Assembly: GCA_025403435.1 (NCBI GenBank)
Contig: CM046338.1
Span: forward strand, 26,116,267-26,180,266
Reading direction: 5' to 3'
Origin: Artocarpus heterophyllus
Taxonomy: Eukaryota > Streptophyta > Magnoliopsida > Rosales > Moraceae
Length of the DNA: 64,000 nt
The number at the start of each line of letters is the position of its first letter. The stretch's first letter is position 1. Position numbers and translations under genes: made by a program. The notes under the pieces were generated by a model. It saw nothing but the letters and a program-made list of their open reading frames with translations, was not told the origin of the DNA and did no database searches. Below are positions 45,241 to 57,654 of the stretch, piece by piece.

Positions 45241-48200
45241 GTTCTCGTGCATGTGTATCTTGTGTAGAGCGCCCATACAGACTCCTAATATTTTTCCATA
45301 TTTATATTTGTGCGTGTGTATCTTTGTGTAAAGATTAGGATTAATACATAAAGAAGGCAAAAGTATACGTTCTCATTTTTGGATGTTGGTAGGTACATAC
45401 ATACAATACAATACAAGAAACGATAATATTAATGCAACAAAAACCTTACAGAAGCATGTAGAAGCTAAGCCTTATCAAATTGAGATGTGATATTTATGCT
45501 TTAATATAATTATAATTGGTGGGATGTATGTGAACAAAAGTGATTGCTTCGATCTTAAAAAAGTATTGCATCATGAGGGGCCAAAAAACATAATGTCATA
45601 GCATTATTATTGACTATTCCCGGTGATGATCAATGGAGTAAATAATAATAATATGAAAACATCGCACTTCTCACGTTTTATTTTAATTAGAGCGTGTAAT
45701 AAAATTGATTTAATTGATGTGCAGAATGTTTTCATAACCATCAATTTATGATTAAATTGGCAACCTTTGATTTGTCCCTTGCATGCTTCGGTGCAAATGG
45801 CCGGGTAAATTGGAAAGGAAGTCAAAAATTTATAAAGGGTCATGTATCTTTTTATACTTTCTATTTTAAGCTTATTCAAATATTATACTTTTGATTTTTG
45901 ATCTCATCAAATGCATACTTTTAGATTAAATTTAATACATAAATTTTTTTTTTGTCTTTTCTAATCAATCCTCAATTTTGACTTAAAAAATTACTTAAAA
46001 TACCCTTAAAATTAAAAATTATGAAAACTTAAAAAACTTAAAAAAATTATACTGAAGTTTTTGACTTCAAAAATATATAAAATACTCTAAAAAATTGATG
46101 CTTTTTTTTGTTTTTGTTCTTATATTTGTTTGCTTTTTGTAATTTTTTAAAATTTTTATTTTTTTGGTTTCTCTTTTTGTTAAAGATAATTTAATCATTT
46201 TAAAGGTTAAAATTAACTATTGACTGAGGTAAACTATAGATTTGTGTATTAAATTTAATCTTAAAGTATTGTTTATAAGATAAAAAATAAAAGATATATC
46301 TTTATATTAACTTATAAAATAGAGGGTATAAAAAGATAGATATCCTATTTAAATATATATCATACCAGCCCTTAAGTAGAAATTAAGGGGGAATTCATGA
46401 TATAATTCTTTTTTAAATGAATAGGGTGATAACCACAATCAAAAGAAAGACACTCTCTACAAAGTGACTTCATATATTCAAACAAATTTGTTACTATATA
46501 ATAATTACGTGGGAGTTGTTTGCATATACAATTGAAAAACATTGTGAAGTCATTTTGTTCTTTTTTAAATGAATAGGTTGATAACCACAATCAGAAGAAA
46601 GACACTCCTCTGCAAAGTGAATTCACGGATTCACACAAATCGGTTGCGATATAATAACGTGGGAGTTGCTTACGTATTATGCTTCCTTTTTCTTTTAACG
46701 TTTTACAAGCTTTTTTTAACCCCTAAAATTTTATATTTTTTATAATTATCAAATTTATTATTCTATCAAGTTTAATTTTCATAATTTCTATCATAACTTA
46801 TTATTCTATCAAATTTATTTTTATAACTCAACTGAAATAGTATTTTCCAAATATGCCCTTGTTTAAATATTTTTTTCGCATATTTAAATTCTAATTAGTT
46901 TTCTATTTCATTTGCTCTTATATGTAAAAAAAATATTTTCTTTTCTTAAGTATGTTATAGTTTTCTATACACCTATAAACTTTGAGTGAAACATTTTCTT
47001 TTTATCAAAACGCGTATTTTGGTACGTGTATTTATTTAAATGATTATATGTTTGTCAATGTGTCACATTAAAATAATTCCTTTTTACTATAACATGCTCT
47101 ACTCAAGGACTATTTTCTCAAAGTACCCTTACATTTTTTTCTTGTACTACTCAAAAATATTGGTTTTTCCAAATGTGCCCCTATAATTGTTCTTACCTTA
47201 TTTAGACTTCTTTTTCTTGCTACGCTCTCAATCACTTTTTTTTTTTCCTTATATATACCCCGAAGTAATTTTCTCTATAATTTTTTTTTAATAATATAAG
47301 AGAGTCTTCTATTGTTCATAGATAGCGTAAATTTTATGGCCATAGATTATATCGCGGTACTATTTACAGTTTAACACGTTGCCATATATATGTGTAATGA
47401 CGCCCACTAGGGTCATGATGTATTCAAATTACATTATTAAAAAAGGTGAATAATTGTTCAATGACTATTTATAGTTAGACTCTAAGGCTTGACTTAAATA
47501 GAAAACTGATCACATCCCAAAGCACTAAATACATGAAAATTTGACAATCCGGGTAAAACATCCTGCACATAATTTTGTGCAAGTAGGGCTTCTGAGTCTG
47601 GATGCACAGGTATTTTATGGGTGCAAATTTTTTTTTTTCTTTTTTCTCGAGGATGATCAATCAGCCAATCCTTTATAAGCTGCCATAATTTAGGGTCCTA
47701 AAGAAACCTGCCTTTTTTTTTTTTCCTTTCTTTTCATTTGCTGGAAGAAAAAGACATACATTACCCCATGCACGCAATTTCACAGGGACATTTTTACCCG
47801 TACCAACCACATTGATAATGTTATTGATCAATTGGATTGAAAGTAATAGTAATGCTAATTGACTTTTCTTCTACTTTGGGTGTGAAAGTAAATATTAAAA
47901 AATATTTCAAAGATGTTATAAATTTAAATATAAAAAAAATTTAAACCCGCTAACTTCCCTGAAGATTTCGCATTGTGTAATGATAAGTTATTATTTGTTT
48001 GACCAACTCCAAATTAAACATCCGGTACAATTAAAGCACCAAAAACACATGATTGAGTTTTTACGTCTTTTACTTAATCCTTATCCGGTTCAACAAACCA
48101 AGATCAATGTATTCTTTTTCTTTACATTAATTTAGACCTACTACTACTGATAATTTAACTACATTAATAACAATATAAATAATTGAAACATTCCAATTTC

Positions 48201-49138
48201 TACCCTAACAGAAATAGAATGGAAGCCAGATTGATAAATAATGTGGATTGAGTATTGGTAGCAAAAATGGAAGTTGTCCCACCTTGGTGTAAAAGAATAT
48301 GTGTTGTGTTTGAGGGAGATACCTCTACATCTCCAAAAACTGGTTAACCATTTAAATTGAGTAGTATTTTTTTTCAGTACTGGGAAAGAAAATTAAAATA
48401 TTGATCTAAAACGGTTATAAAAGGTGCGCTCATTGTATATAAATAGAAACCTCTGTATATATGTATATAGAAGGTGGTTAAACGTTTCAGACTAAGTAAT
48501 ATATTATGACTACTGAAAAGGTGTCAGCTGGCTCCATTTTTTTTTCTTTTGAGTATTTGACTTTTACACCAGAAATACATATCAACTAATCCAAACAATA
48601 ATATTTCGTTTTCTTATTTCATATTTAAATATGTCAGGGAAATTAGTTATTATTCATTTTAAAAAAAAGTATAGAGTACGAAGCACGAGAGTGATTTCAT
48701 AAGTAGGGTAGGAAAGTCCTTTTATGTCTTTAATCATATGTTGCTTTGTTGAGATACAACATGGATTTCACAATCTACTATATGATAAAGGATGTTTTTA
48801 TTATTTGCTAAATGATTACATGTTTTGTCCTTCCTACAACTCCGTGTGTTAGCCGCTATCATAAAGCAGGCTTAATCTAGTCGTCAGATTTATTTTTTTT
48901 TTTTAAAAAAAAAAACCCTCCTTTCAAGAATTTTTTTTTTCACGTGTGCAATATGCTTTTAAATAATAGAGGTACCATATTCTAGATGAACTTATATTTT
49001 TTTAATATTGTTGTCTCAAATGACCTTTTAACCAATCATATTAATTATATTACGTAAAGTTTTAAATGTTGTTTAACTATAACTTCTACTTGCTCTTAGT
49101 ATAACATAGTTAGTTACATACAATTTAAGGTTAAGCAA
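45241..49138. other. AT-rich intergenic region
   Basis: About 3.9 kb with long A and T runs and no supported gene or LTR. It contains a ~125-bp tandem duplication (next entry). Confidence 0.55.
46402..46682. repeat. Two diverged ~125-bp direct repeats
   Basis: TTCTTTTTTAAATGAATAGG begins both copies (about 46406 and 46559). Both continue through GATAACCACAATC, AAGAAAGACACTC and ACGTGGGAGTTG. A local segmental duplication of unknown origin. Confidence 0.88.
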
Positions 49139-49418
49139 CTTACTGTAATGCCCCGGAATTTATTTAATGTTAATGTAATATAAATGATAGATTAGTGTGC
49201 CATAATTAATGTTTCAACATTAATTTGATTATTGGGTTGGATTTTGAATTTTTGGTTGTTTTGTTAATTTGATGAATTCAAATGATTTCTTATTGTTTTA
49301 AAATGATGTTTTAAGGTTTAAAACATAACAATTTGTAAAATGTTAAAAATATTTCGTTTTACAAAACCGTAGATGGCACATGGTTTTTGCACAGTAAAAA
49401 CCGCCCACCGTTTTCCTC

Positions 49419-49530
49419 TATTTATTCTCTCTCTTCCCCCTCTCTCCTCACACTCTCATATTTCTCTCTCTTCACTCTCTCTCTCTCTTGCTCTCTCTCG
49501 GCTACTCACTTTCTCTCTATCTCTCTCAAA
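49419..49530 (+). promoter_or_regulatory. Putative LTR core promoter with pyrimidine patch
   Basis: CTATTTATTCTCTCTC is followed by ~90 bp of CT-rich sequence. A second copy lies at 50408-50530 in the nested LTR. Confidence 0.5.
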
Positions 49531-49995
49531 AATTTTTGAAACCAAATTCGAATCCAAGCTTCGGGTTAGCAAGGAGGAAGCTCGGGAACGTGATTTGGCA
49601 ACCGAGAACACGGATTGAAGCTTCGATTCGAGGTTAGTTTTGAAATTTCTAAACTTTTTTCAAAATTTTCAATTTTGTGCATTTTTGAAATCTAGGTTTG
49701 TTTAAGCTTATAAAACCTTGGGTTTGAGTTAAATGAACTTAGAACAACTAGAATCTAAGCTTAGATTGAAGAAAATGGATTGGATTCAAGATTTTTCATT
49801 TTTCTCCTCATTTTCTCATTTTTGGATTTTTGAAATTTTTGAGTTTAAATCTTGTTTAAATGAGTCCAAATGTGTTTTAGTATGTTTTTCTATCAACTAT
49901 GATTGTTTTCTATGCCTGGGATTTGAGAAAAACAGGTTAGAATCAAGATTTGTGTTTTGGGGGAATCGAGAACCCGTGGCTGAATTTCTAGGTTT

Positions 49996-50138
49996 TGCCA
50001 GTTCGGCAGGGCAAACTGCGTGTTCGGCAGGCCGGAATAGGGATCGGTAGGCCAGTGTTCTTTCGTCCGGCAGGCCGAACCTGGGGAAATGACCAGCCAA
50101 CCGGACTTGGATTCCGGCAGGCCGAACTGTACAGTTCG
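49996..50138. repeat. Phased GC-rich dyad array A8, split by nested LTR
   Basis: Units such as TTCGGCAGGGCAAAC, TTCGGCAGGCCGGAA and CCGGCAGGCCGAAC are spaced ~21-24 bp. The array continues at 52319-52362 after the inserted LTR. Confidence 0.88.
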
Positions 50139-50988
50139 TGTAACGTCCCGAAATTTATTTAATGTTAATGTAATGTAAATGATGAATTAGTGTGCCATAA
50201 TTAATGTTTTAACATTAATTAGATTATTTGGTTGGATTTTGAATTTTTTGTTGTTTTGTTAAATTGATGAATTCAAATGATTTCATATTGTTTTAAAATA
50301 ATGTTTTGAGTTTTAAAACACAACAATTTGTAAAATGTTAAAAATACTCCGTTTTACAAAACCGTGGACGGCATATGGTTTTCGCACAGTAAAACCGCCC
50401 ACCGATTTTCTCTATTTATTCTCTCTCTCCCTCTTTCTCTCTTCACTCTCACGACACACACACTCTCTCTCTCTCTTGATCTCTCTCAGCAACCCTCTCT
50501 CTCTCTATCTCTCTCTCAAAATTTTGAAACCCAATTTCAAATTCAAGCTTTGGGTTAGCAAGGAGGAAGCTCGGGGACGTGATTTAGCAACCGAGAACGC
50601 GGATTGAAGCTTCGATCCGAAGTTAGTTTTGAAATTTCTAAACTTTTTCCAAAATTTTCAATTTTATGCATTTTTGAAATCTAAGTTTGTTTAAGCTTAG
50701 AAAACCATGGATTTGAGTTAAATGAACTTAGAACAACTAGAATCTAAGCTTAGATTAAAGAAAAATAGGTTTGATTCAAGATTTTTCATTTTTCCTCGTT
50801 TTTCCCTATTTTTGGATTTTTAAGATTTTTGTGTTTGAATCTTGTTTGAATGTGTTCAAAAGTGTCTAAATATGTTTTTCTATCATCTATAAATGTTTTC
50901 TATGCCTGGGATTTGAGAAAAAACAGGTTAGAATCAAGATTTGGGTTTTGGGGAAATCGAAACCCGTGGCTAGAATTTCTAGGTTTTC

Positions 50989-51163
50989 CCAGTTTGGCAG
51001 GCCGAACTGCGTGTTCGACAGGCCGGAATAGGGATCGGCAGGCCGGTGTTCTTCCGTCCGGCAGGCCGAACCTGGGGAGATGACCGGCTGACCGGACCCG
51101 GCTTCCGGCAGGCCAAACTGTGCAGTTCGGCCGGCCGAAGCAGGGAGTCCGGCAGGCCGACCG
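50989..51163. repeat. Phased GC-rich dyad array A9
   Basis: Seven or more motifs (TTTGGCAGGCCGAAC, TTCGACAGGCCGGAA, TCCGGCAGGCCGAAC and others) are spaced 21, 21 and 24 bp in the first half. Confidence 0.9.
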
Positions 51164-51660
51164 AGGCATAGGAAATTTTATGATTTTCACCCGTTTTCAC
51201 TGTTTTGAACCCTGATTTAAATTCCAACCTTATAGAATGATTTTAATGATACAAATGGCACACTAGGACATCATGAAATGGTTTAGTAACATAGAATGTC
51301 TCGAACTAGATATTGATCGACTTAGTTTGTATCTAGGATCGTTCGTGGTTTCGCGGAGCTAACGTATAGCGGATCGGGATTACGGTGTGGGGCACCAGCA
51401 CGAGTATTGAGGTAGGACTTCTACCCCACTTCTTTGGTAGCCTGATTTTGAAATGATTTGGATTTGAAAAGAATTTCTATTAAAATGTTTTCAACGGTTG
51501 TTTGAAAAATGAATTTATCAGTTTTATTTGATATACCGTGAACTGAAATAAATTTCATAATGAATGTAAATGACAACACTCGGTAATTGGGTTTTGAATG
51601 ATGATGATAATAAACATATAGGCATGATGCCATATCAGAGATCGGGTCGTGTAGCGATCG

Positions 51661-51710
51661 ACCTTGGGGGCAGGTCCCGAAACCCAACTGGGCCACTACG
51701 GTGGTGATGT
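51661..51710 (+). repeat. Conserved block in the chromovirus LTR
   Basis: GGGGGCAGGTCCCGAAACCC and AACTGGGCCACTA are nearly unchanged in all copies of this family (24551-24598, 40162-40213, 42562-42608, 55893-55940), while flanks drift. It includes a self-complementary-like GGTCCCGAAACC. Confidence 0.8.
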
Positions 51711-52727
51711 TATTATGGTTTGCCTAGGAAAAAGAAACTGATATTTTTGATTGTCCAAGTAAACTGTTCTAGGTAAGAACGGCTTTACTCAAATTTATTC
51801 ATTTATTTATTCATTTAAGGTTTCTTTTAAATGACTCCTGAATAATGTCATGTTTCTTTAAATTAAATTATTTATAAAACTTAGTCCTACTGAGCCTTTC
51901 GCTCACATTTTATTTGTTTTAAATTCCCCCCTCTAGGTGGTTTCCCATTTAGGTTTGGAGAGGATTCTTTGGACCGAACTCAAGAGCATTAGGAGGATTA
52001 ATTTATATTTTGTATCATTTTATCAAGGCATGTAAGATTTAACTCTATTTGTATCCTAGACTGTGATTGTATTTATTATATTGTCAGTACCATGTGTATG
52101 CACAAGTTGTGGGACCCATACTCATGGCTTTATTATTTTAATATTTATTCGTTTAATGTTTTAAATTGTCTAATGTATATGGACTCGCTATAAAGTGTTT
52201 TAATGAACCTCACATTTTATACTTAATTCAACCCCTTAAACTCTGGATTTTAATTAAATTCTCTTTTAATTAATTTAAATAACCCACCACGTCACCTCCC
52301 GTACTCCGGGGCTTGACAGTTTGGCCAACCGAAGCAGGGAGTCCGGCAGACCGGCCGAGGCAAGGAAAATTTTGTGATTTTTCACCCGTTTTCACTGTTT
52401 TGAACCCCGATTAAAATTCCAACCTTATAGAATGTTTTTAAAGATATAAATGGCACACTAGGATATCATGAAATGGTTTAATAACGTAACACCCGCCTAT
52501 TTTATGTAACGGATCACGTTAAGTTAGTAACATTATTTAAGGGAGTTTATTAATAAATTATGTTATGATATATGATGTGCATGTTACTAACTTTTTATGT
52601 CAAGTTTTGTGACTGGTGACGACTACATGGGATCGTTGTGCTCTAGTGTTCATGTGAAATTTTAAGTATATGTTTATTTATGATGCAATAATGTATGAAT
52701 GTTTTATTGTATGGTAATTAAGGACAG

Positions 52728-52832
52728 TTCGACAGGCTGAACTTTTAAAATCGACAGGCCGAACATCTTGCCCGAGATCGGCAGGCCGAAGAAACCAATC
52801 GGCAGGCCGAAGGGAAAATCGGCAGGGCGAAC
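52728..52832. repeat. Phased GC-rich dyad array A10 (5 units)
   Basis: Five TCGGCAGGCCGAA-like motifs are spaced 23, 27, 21 and 20 bp, reading GGCAGGCC on the plus strand. Confidence 0.88.
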
Positions 52833-54991
52833 ACGGCTGACGAACAGTCAGCAGAAATTTCTCCAAAATTATGGCTGAGTTAATTACATTAATTGGATGA
52901 TTTAATGTGATTAATTGGCATAATAATGAAATATTTTTATCAGTTAAGGAAATTAAAGGGTTGACCTTGCATTGATTTGTGTCAATTTAAATGGTTTCCC
53001 ATTTTTAAGAGGGCAAAACATGGAAAGTTGTGAATGATTTGTTTGATTTCCTTTCTTTCTCTTCTTTCCTTCCACGCCTCATGCCCTCAACAGTCAGAAA
53101 AATTCTGACTTAATGATGGGAATTGAATTCCCATCAATTATGTTTATTACGCTAAAAATTTTAACGTTTCCTTTTTCATTATTTCCTCTCCTTCTCACGT
53201 TTTCTCTCTCAAAATTTCTGAGACGTTCTTCTCTTCCTCTTCTCTTCTCCACGAGTTCTTCCTCTCTCTTTCTCACAAAAATTTTCTGAGTATATTGAAA
53301 GAAAAAGTCATATTTCGTTGGATAAAATTCAAGGACTTTAAGAAGAAATTTCAAGGTAAGAACTTTTCGGTGTTTTTGAAAAGATATTCTCCTCAAATTC
53401 GTCTACAATATCATCTCTAGGTATTGTATTTTGTTTTGTATTTTTATTATGATGCTCATGAGTATTATATGAGATGATATGCATATATGATAAATGGTGT
53501 TTTTCTAATTTTATGTCATATGAATATTTTATGAAAAATGAATATTTATGTCTTCTACTCTTCATAGTAGTGTTACTGTTTAAATTAGATGAATGAAAAT
53601 GTAATGATAATTTAAGAGGTAAAAGAATGATGATTTCATGAAAATTGATAAAAATATGCATGTGTATGAGTATGTATGATGAATGAATTTTATGATTATG
53701 AAATTTTTATGAGATTATAATAAGAAAACTGTTTTGATAATGTTGTTTTTGGGATTTTTGTTTTATTAAACGTTTTATGTATTTACATGATTTTATGCAA
53801 GATAATATAATGATTGTATGGAGTTTTAAAATATATGTATTTGTTTGATAACATTTTATTTAAAGGATAAAATATGCTTAAAATATATGGTTCGTTTTTA
53901 TATGCTTAAGGTAATTTTTATAATTAAAGAAAATCAATATAACGTGTTTATGTGATGACAGTGTTTATGGTTATGAATTATTGATTGTAATGGATGAGAT
54001 GGAAATATATATATGTGATGATAATTTCATATTTTACGATGATGGTTATGGATTATGAGATGAATGTATATGAATGAATGGATATTTCATGATATGTTTT
54101 AATGTATTGCTTCTTTAAATGGAAAATGGCATGAACACTCAAGGAGCGAGCACTACGAGACCGCGGCGTCGTCACCAAATCACGTTAAGGTTAAGTAAGC
54201 TAACGATAAGGTAAGTACATTCTCACCTGCAACATGACACCTTTTTCAAGGTTTGATGATATGTTTACAAGGATATTCATGATGATTTTATGATGATTTT
54301 CCTTAAAGGATTTCTATGAAAGGTTTTTCATGATTTTAAGTTATGCATGATGTTTATGGCATGTTTTAAAGTATGAAAAGTAAGTATATATGTATCACCT
54401 AATAAGTGTTGCACACCCAATGTTATGAAATGTTATGTTATTATGTCATGTTTGGTTTGAGATTAGCTACCCTTCTCCTCTCATGACGGCGAGCCTATGA
54501 TGATGTTTATGGTGCAACACTTGGGCCCTTAAGATAAAAATGAAAAAGTTTTTAAAATGGTCAACGTAATGAAAGATATGTTTCTATGAAATTGTGCTTA
54601 AGGCACTTTTTGATGATGATGATGATGATGATGTTTATGAAATGTTTTAAATTGTGAGAATTATATGTACTTACTAAGCATGAGCTTAATCATGTTTTAT
54701 GTCATGTTGCAGATAAGGGTAAGAAAATTATGGACTAGGCGGAGGACATGGGAAGGTGTGTGAGCGTTATGTTATGCACGATAAATTGTAACCGGAAGCA
54801 CGCCAAGAAGAACGCTCCTATGCTTTTCATTTAAGTTATATATTTTGGACATATATTTTATGTTAAGTTTTAAGAATACTTATATTATGGTTTTATAAGT
54901 TATTTTACCATTTTTGATAAATTATGAACTTCCGCTACGTTTTACGAAAAGTTGGTTTGTTTTAAAATACAAGATTTCTCAAAGATTGGTC

Positions 54992-55165
54992 TCGGACAGC
55001 CTGCCGAACTTTTAGGCCGGCCTGCCGAAGTCCAGAAGTTTGGCATGTCGATCACATTTCTCGGCCTGCCTAACATGGATTAATTTTTGGTCTAAATTGC
55101 AAAGCCTCTACCGGCCTACCGATTATGTTCGGCCTGTCGAAGTCCCAAGTTCGGCCTGCCGAACT
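54992..55165. repeat. Phased GC-rich dyad array A11
   Basis: About seven GGCCTGCCGAA-like motifs, reading GGCCTGCC on the plus strand, opposite to array A10 in the same insertion. Confidence 0.87.
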
Positions 55166-56539
55166 ATGGGAGTAAGTAAGTTTTAAACGATTTGATATTT
55201 AATGAGATTTGATATGATGTTTTGTTAAGTCCTGATTTTTACAACTTGGTAAACTTATATTACTAAATAAGTTCATGATTAATTTTAGTATAATTGAATA
55301 AATTATGATATGGAATAAGTTAAACAATGTTATTCTAAACAATGTTAAGTTTAAAAAAAAAATATTGAAGGTATGAATGGATCCTAGCTATGCATAAGTA
55401 CTTTTAAAATCAATTATACCATTTATATTTGATATTATTTATATGATTAAAGTTTAAGCAAGTACGAATGTATGTATGTAACGACATCTGTGACGTCCGA
55501 GCTAAGGGGCGTTTCAAGTAACATGGAATGTCTCGAACTAGATATTGATCGACTTAGTTTGCATCTAGAATCGTTCGTGGTTCCGCGGAGCTAACGTATA
55601 GCGGACCGGGATTACTGTGTAGGGCACCGACACGAGTATTGAGGTAGGACTTCTACCTCATTTCCTTGGTAGCCTAGTTTTAAAATGATTTGGCTTTGAA
55701 AAGCATTTCTATTAAAATTTTTTCAACGGTTGTTTGAAAATGAATTTATCGGTTATATTTTTATATACCGTGAACTGAAATGAACTTCATAATGAATGTA
55801 AATGACAACACTTGGTAATTGGGTTTTGAATTATGATGATAATAAACATATATGCATGATGCCATATCAGAGATCGAGTCGTGTAGCGATCGACCTTGGG
55901 GGCAGGTCCCGAAACCCAACTGGGCCACTACGGTGGTGATACTATTATGGTTTGCCTAGGAAAAGAAAATGATACTTCTGGTTGTACGGGTAAACTGTTC
56001 TGGGTAAGAATGGTTTTACTCAAAATTTATTTATTTACTTATTCATTTAAGTTTTCTTTTAAATAATTCCTGCATAATGAAATGTTTCCTTACATTAAAT
56101 TAATTTATTTTATAAAACATAGTCCTACTGAGCCTTTCGTTCACGTTTTATTTGTTTTAAATTTCCCCCCCTCTAGGTGGTTTTCCATTTAGGTTTGGAG
56201 AGGATCCTTCAGACAAGACACAGGAGCAATAGAAAGACTAGTAAACTTATTTGTATTATTTAGATCAAGGCATATAAGATTTTAACTTTATTTGTACTTG
56301 GACTGTGATTGTATTTATGATATTGTCAGTACTATGTTGTGCACAAGTTGTGGGTTTGTGGAACCCATACTCGCTAGGTTTATTCTTTAATATTAATTAT
56401 TCATGCAATGGTTTCCTTTAATTTTTTACATTTTATATTTAATTCAACTCCTAAACTCTTGATTTTTAATTAAATCCTCTTTTAATTGATTTAAATAATC
56501 CGCCACGTCACCTCCTGTACTCCGGGGCGTGACACTTAC

Positions 56540-57086
56540 ATAGATAAGAAATCGAGTAATATTGAGCACATGTTAAGGAGAATGGAAACGTTCTTTGATG
56601 ATTAGTTCTCAAACTATATTCAACCAATTAGGAGCGTAAAAGTATACTTTTTGAGACCCAACCCTAAAGAAACGGACCATTTGTTTGTGATGCATTTTTT
56701 GGAATTACTCGGGTGAAGTTGTCGGAGAGAAAAAAAAATTAAAAATTAAAAGCGAGAGGAAATGTGGATGTTGTGATGTTAAAATGGCTCACCGAGCATT
56801 GTCCCCTCTAGTTTGTCTGGAGGATCATTGTAGATCAGGGGAAAATTTCGTTTCATTTCTATGAGGTAAAAATTCTGTTACATAAAATAATAAATTTTAA
56901 TGTAGTCGATAATATACTTACTGAACTGGGACTTAATATTTTGCCAGTAAATATCCGATGGACGTTAAATCTAACGAATTGAGCAAGAGTCACTTTCGTT
57001 CATAAGAAGCAATCGATAATAGTTGAGTTGGACATATATTATTCAAGATATTGTTTCCTCATTGATACGGACTTTGGTTCGTTTTT
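56540..57086. other. Unrecognised sequence before assembly gap
   Basis: Less AT-rich than its surroundings, with short fragments of open frame. I could not assign it to a gene or TE. Confidence 0.4.
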
Positions 57087-57186
57087 NNNNNNNNNNNNNN
57101 NNNNNNNNNNNNNNNNNNNNNNNNNNNNNNNNNNNNNNNNNNNNNNNNNNNNNNNNNNNNNNNNNNNNNNNNNNNNNNNNNNNNNN
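57087..57186. other. Assembly gap (100 N)
   Basis: Exactly 100 unknown bases, the usual placeholder for a gap of unknown size. The copia sequence to the right starts mid-leader, so its 5' LTR may be in the gap. Confidence 0.95.
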
Positions 57187-57654
57187 CGATCCCTAGGAAG
57201 GGATTTCTATCATGTACCAGATTGGATATCTGAGAGGATAAGGTATTTTAGCATGATTTATGGTTGCACATCCCTAGGTGGTGATTATAAATCATGGATA
57301 AAATATTGAAATGAGGGTTATACACTCACGTTAATTTTATTATTAACCTCTCTTAGGAGCTCTGTTAATAAAATTAATGGCCAAAGAAACGATTATTAAT
57401 ATATGCTGGATCATACGGGTCCTGGATGGCATATATTAATCAAGAAGGGATCCGTGTTCCTGATTGAATTTGGCATGACTCCCCTAGGAGCTTGTTGAAT
57501 TTTGAGTTGGGAATTATCATTGTAAGGATGTGATATTTTCAAAGTTTTGACACATAAATACATTTGTATGTTTTTACATGATTGTGTTATCTTACTAAAT
57601 TATTATTATATGTTTGCTTATGTTTGGTATATGATTCTTTATTGTAGATTAAAA

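Larger units (their letters stand above)
50139..52318 (+). repeat. Nested chromovirus solo LTR (2180 bp), TSD GTTCG/GTTTG
   Basis: Begins TGTAACGTCCCGAAATT and ends GGGGCTTGACA. GTTCG at 50134-50138 and GTTTG at 52319-52323 differ by one C-T change. It sits inside the dyad array of the outer LTR and has its own array at 50989-51163. Confidence 0.92.
52485..55516. repeat. Nested solo LTR-like insertion of another family (3032 bp), TSD AGTAA
   Basis: Starts CGTAACACCCGCC (first T of TG probably mutated to C) and ends GGGGCGTTTCA. AATAA (52480-52484) and AGTAA (55517-55521) flank it, and the sister LTR shows the empty site TTTAGTAACATAG. No coding domain is recognised. It holds two dyad arrays in opposite orientation near its two ends. 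Confidence 0.78.
49144..56534 (+). repeat. Chromovirus solo LTR, TSD CTTAC, carrying two more LTR insertions
   Basis: Begins TGTAATGCCCCGG and ends GGGGCGTGACA, with CTTAC at 49139-49143 and 56535-56539. Its own sequence is 49144-50138, 52319-52484 and 55517-56534. The two interrupting LTRs are listed separately. Same family as 23930-26073, in the opposite orientation. Confidence 0.93.

Noticed and set aside
49373..51227. Open frames rich in Ser/Leu or Arg/Pro within the chromovirus LTRs
   Set aside because: They arise from CT-rich tracts and dyad arrays, differ between LTR copies and contain no domain.
56580..57050. Possible transposase or FAR1-like fragment next to the gap
   Set aside because: No conserved motif could be read in any frame; left as unassigned.
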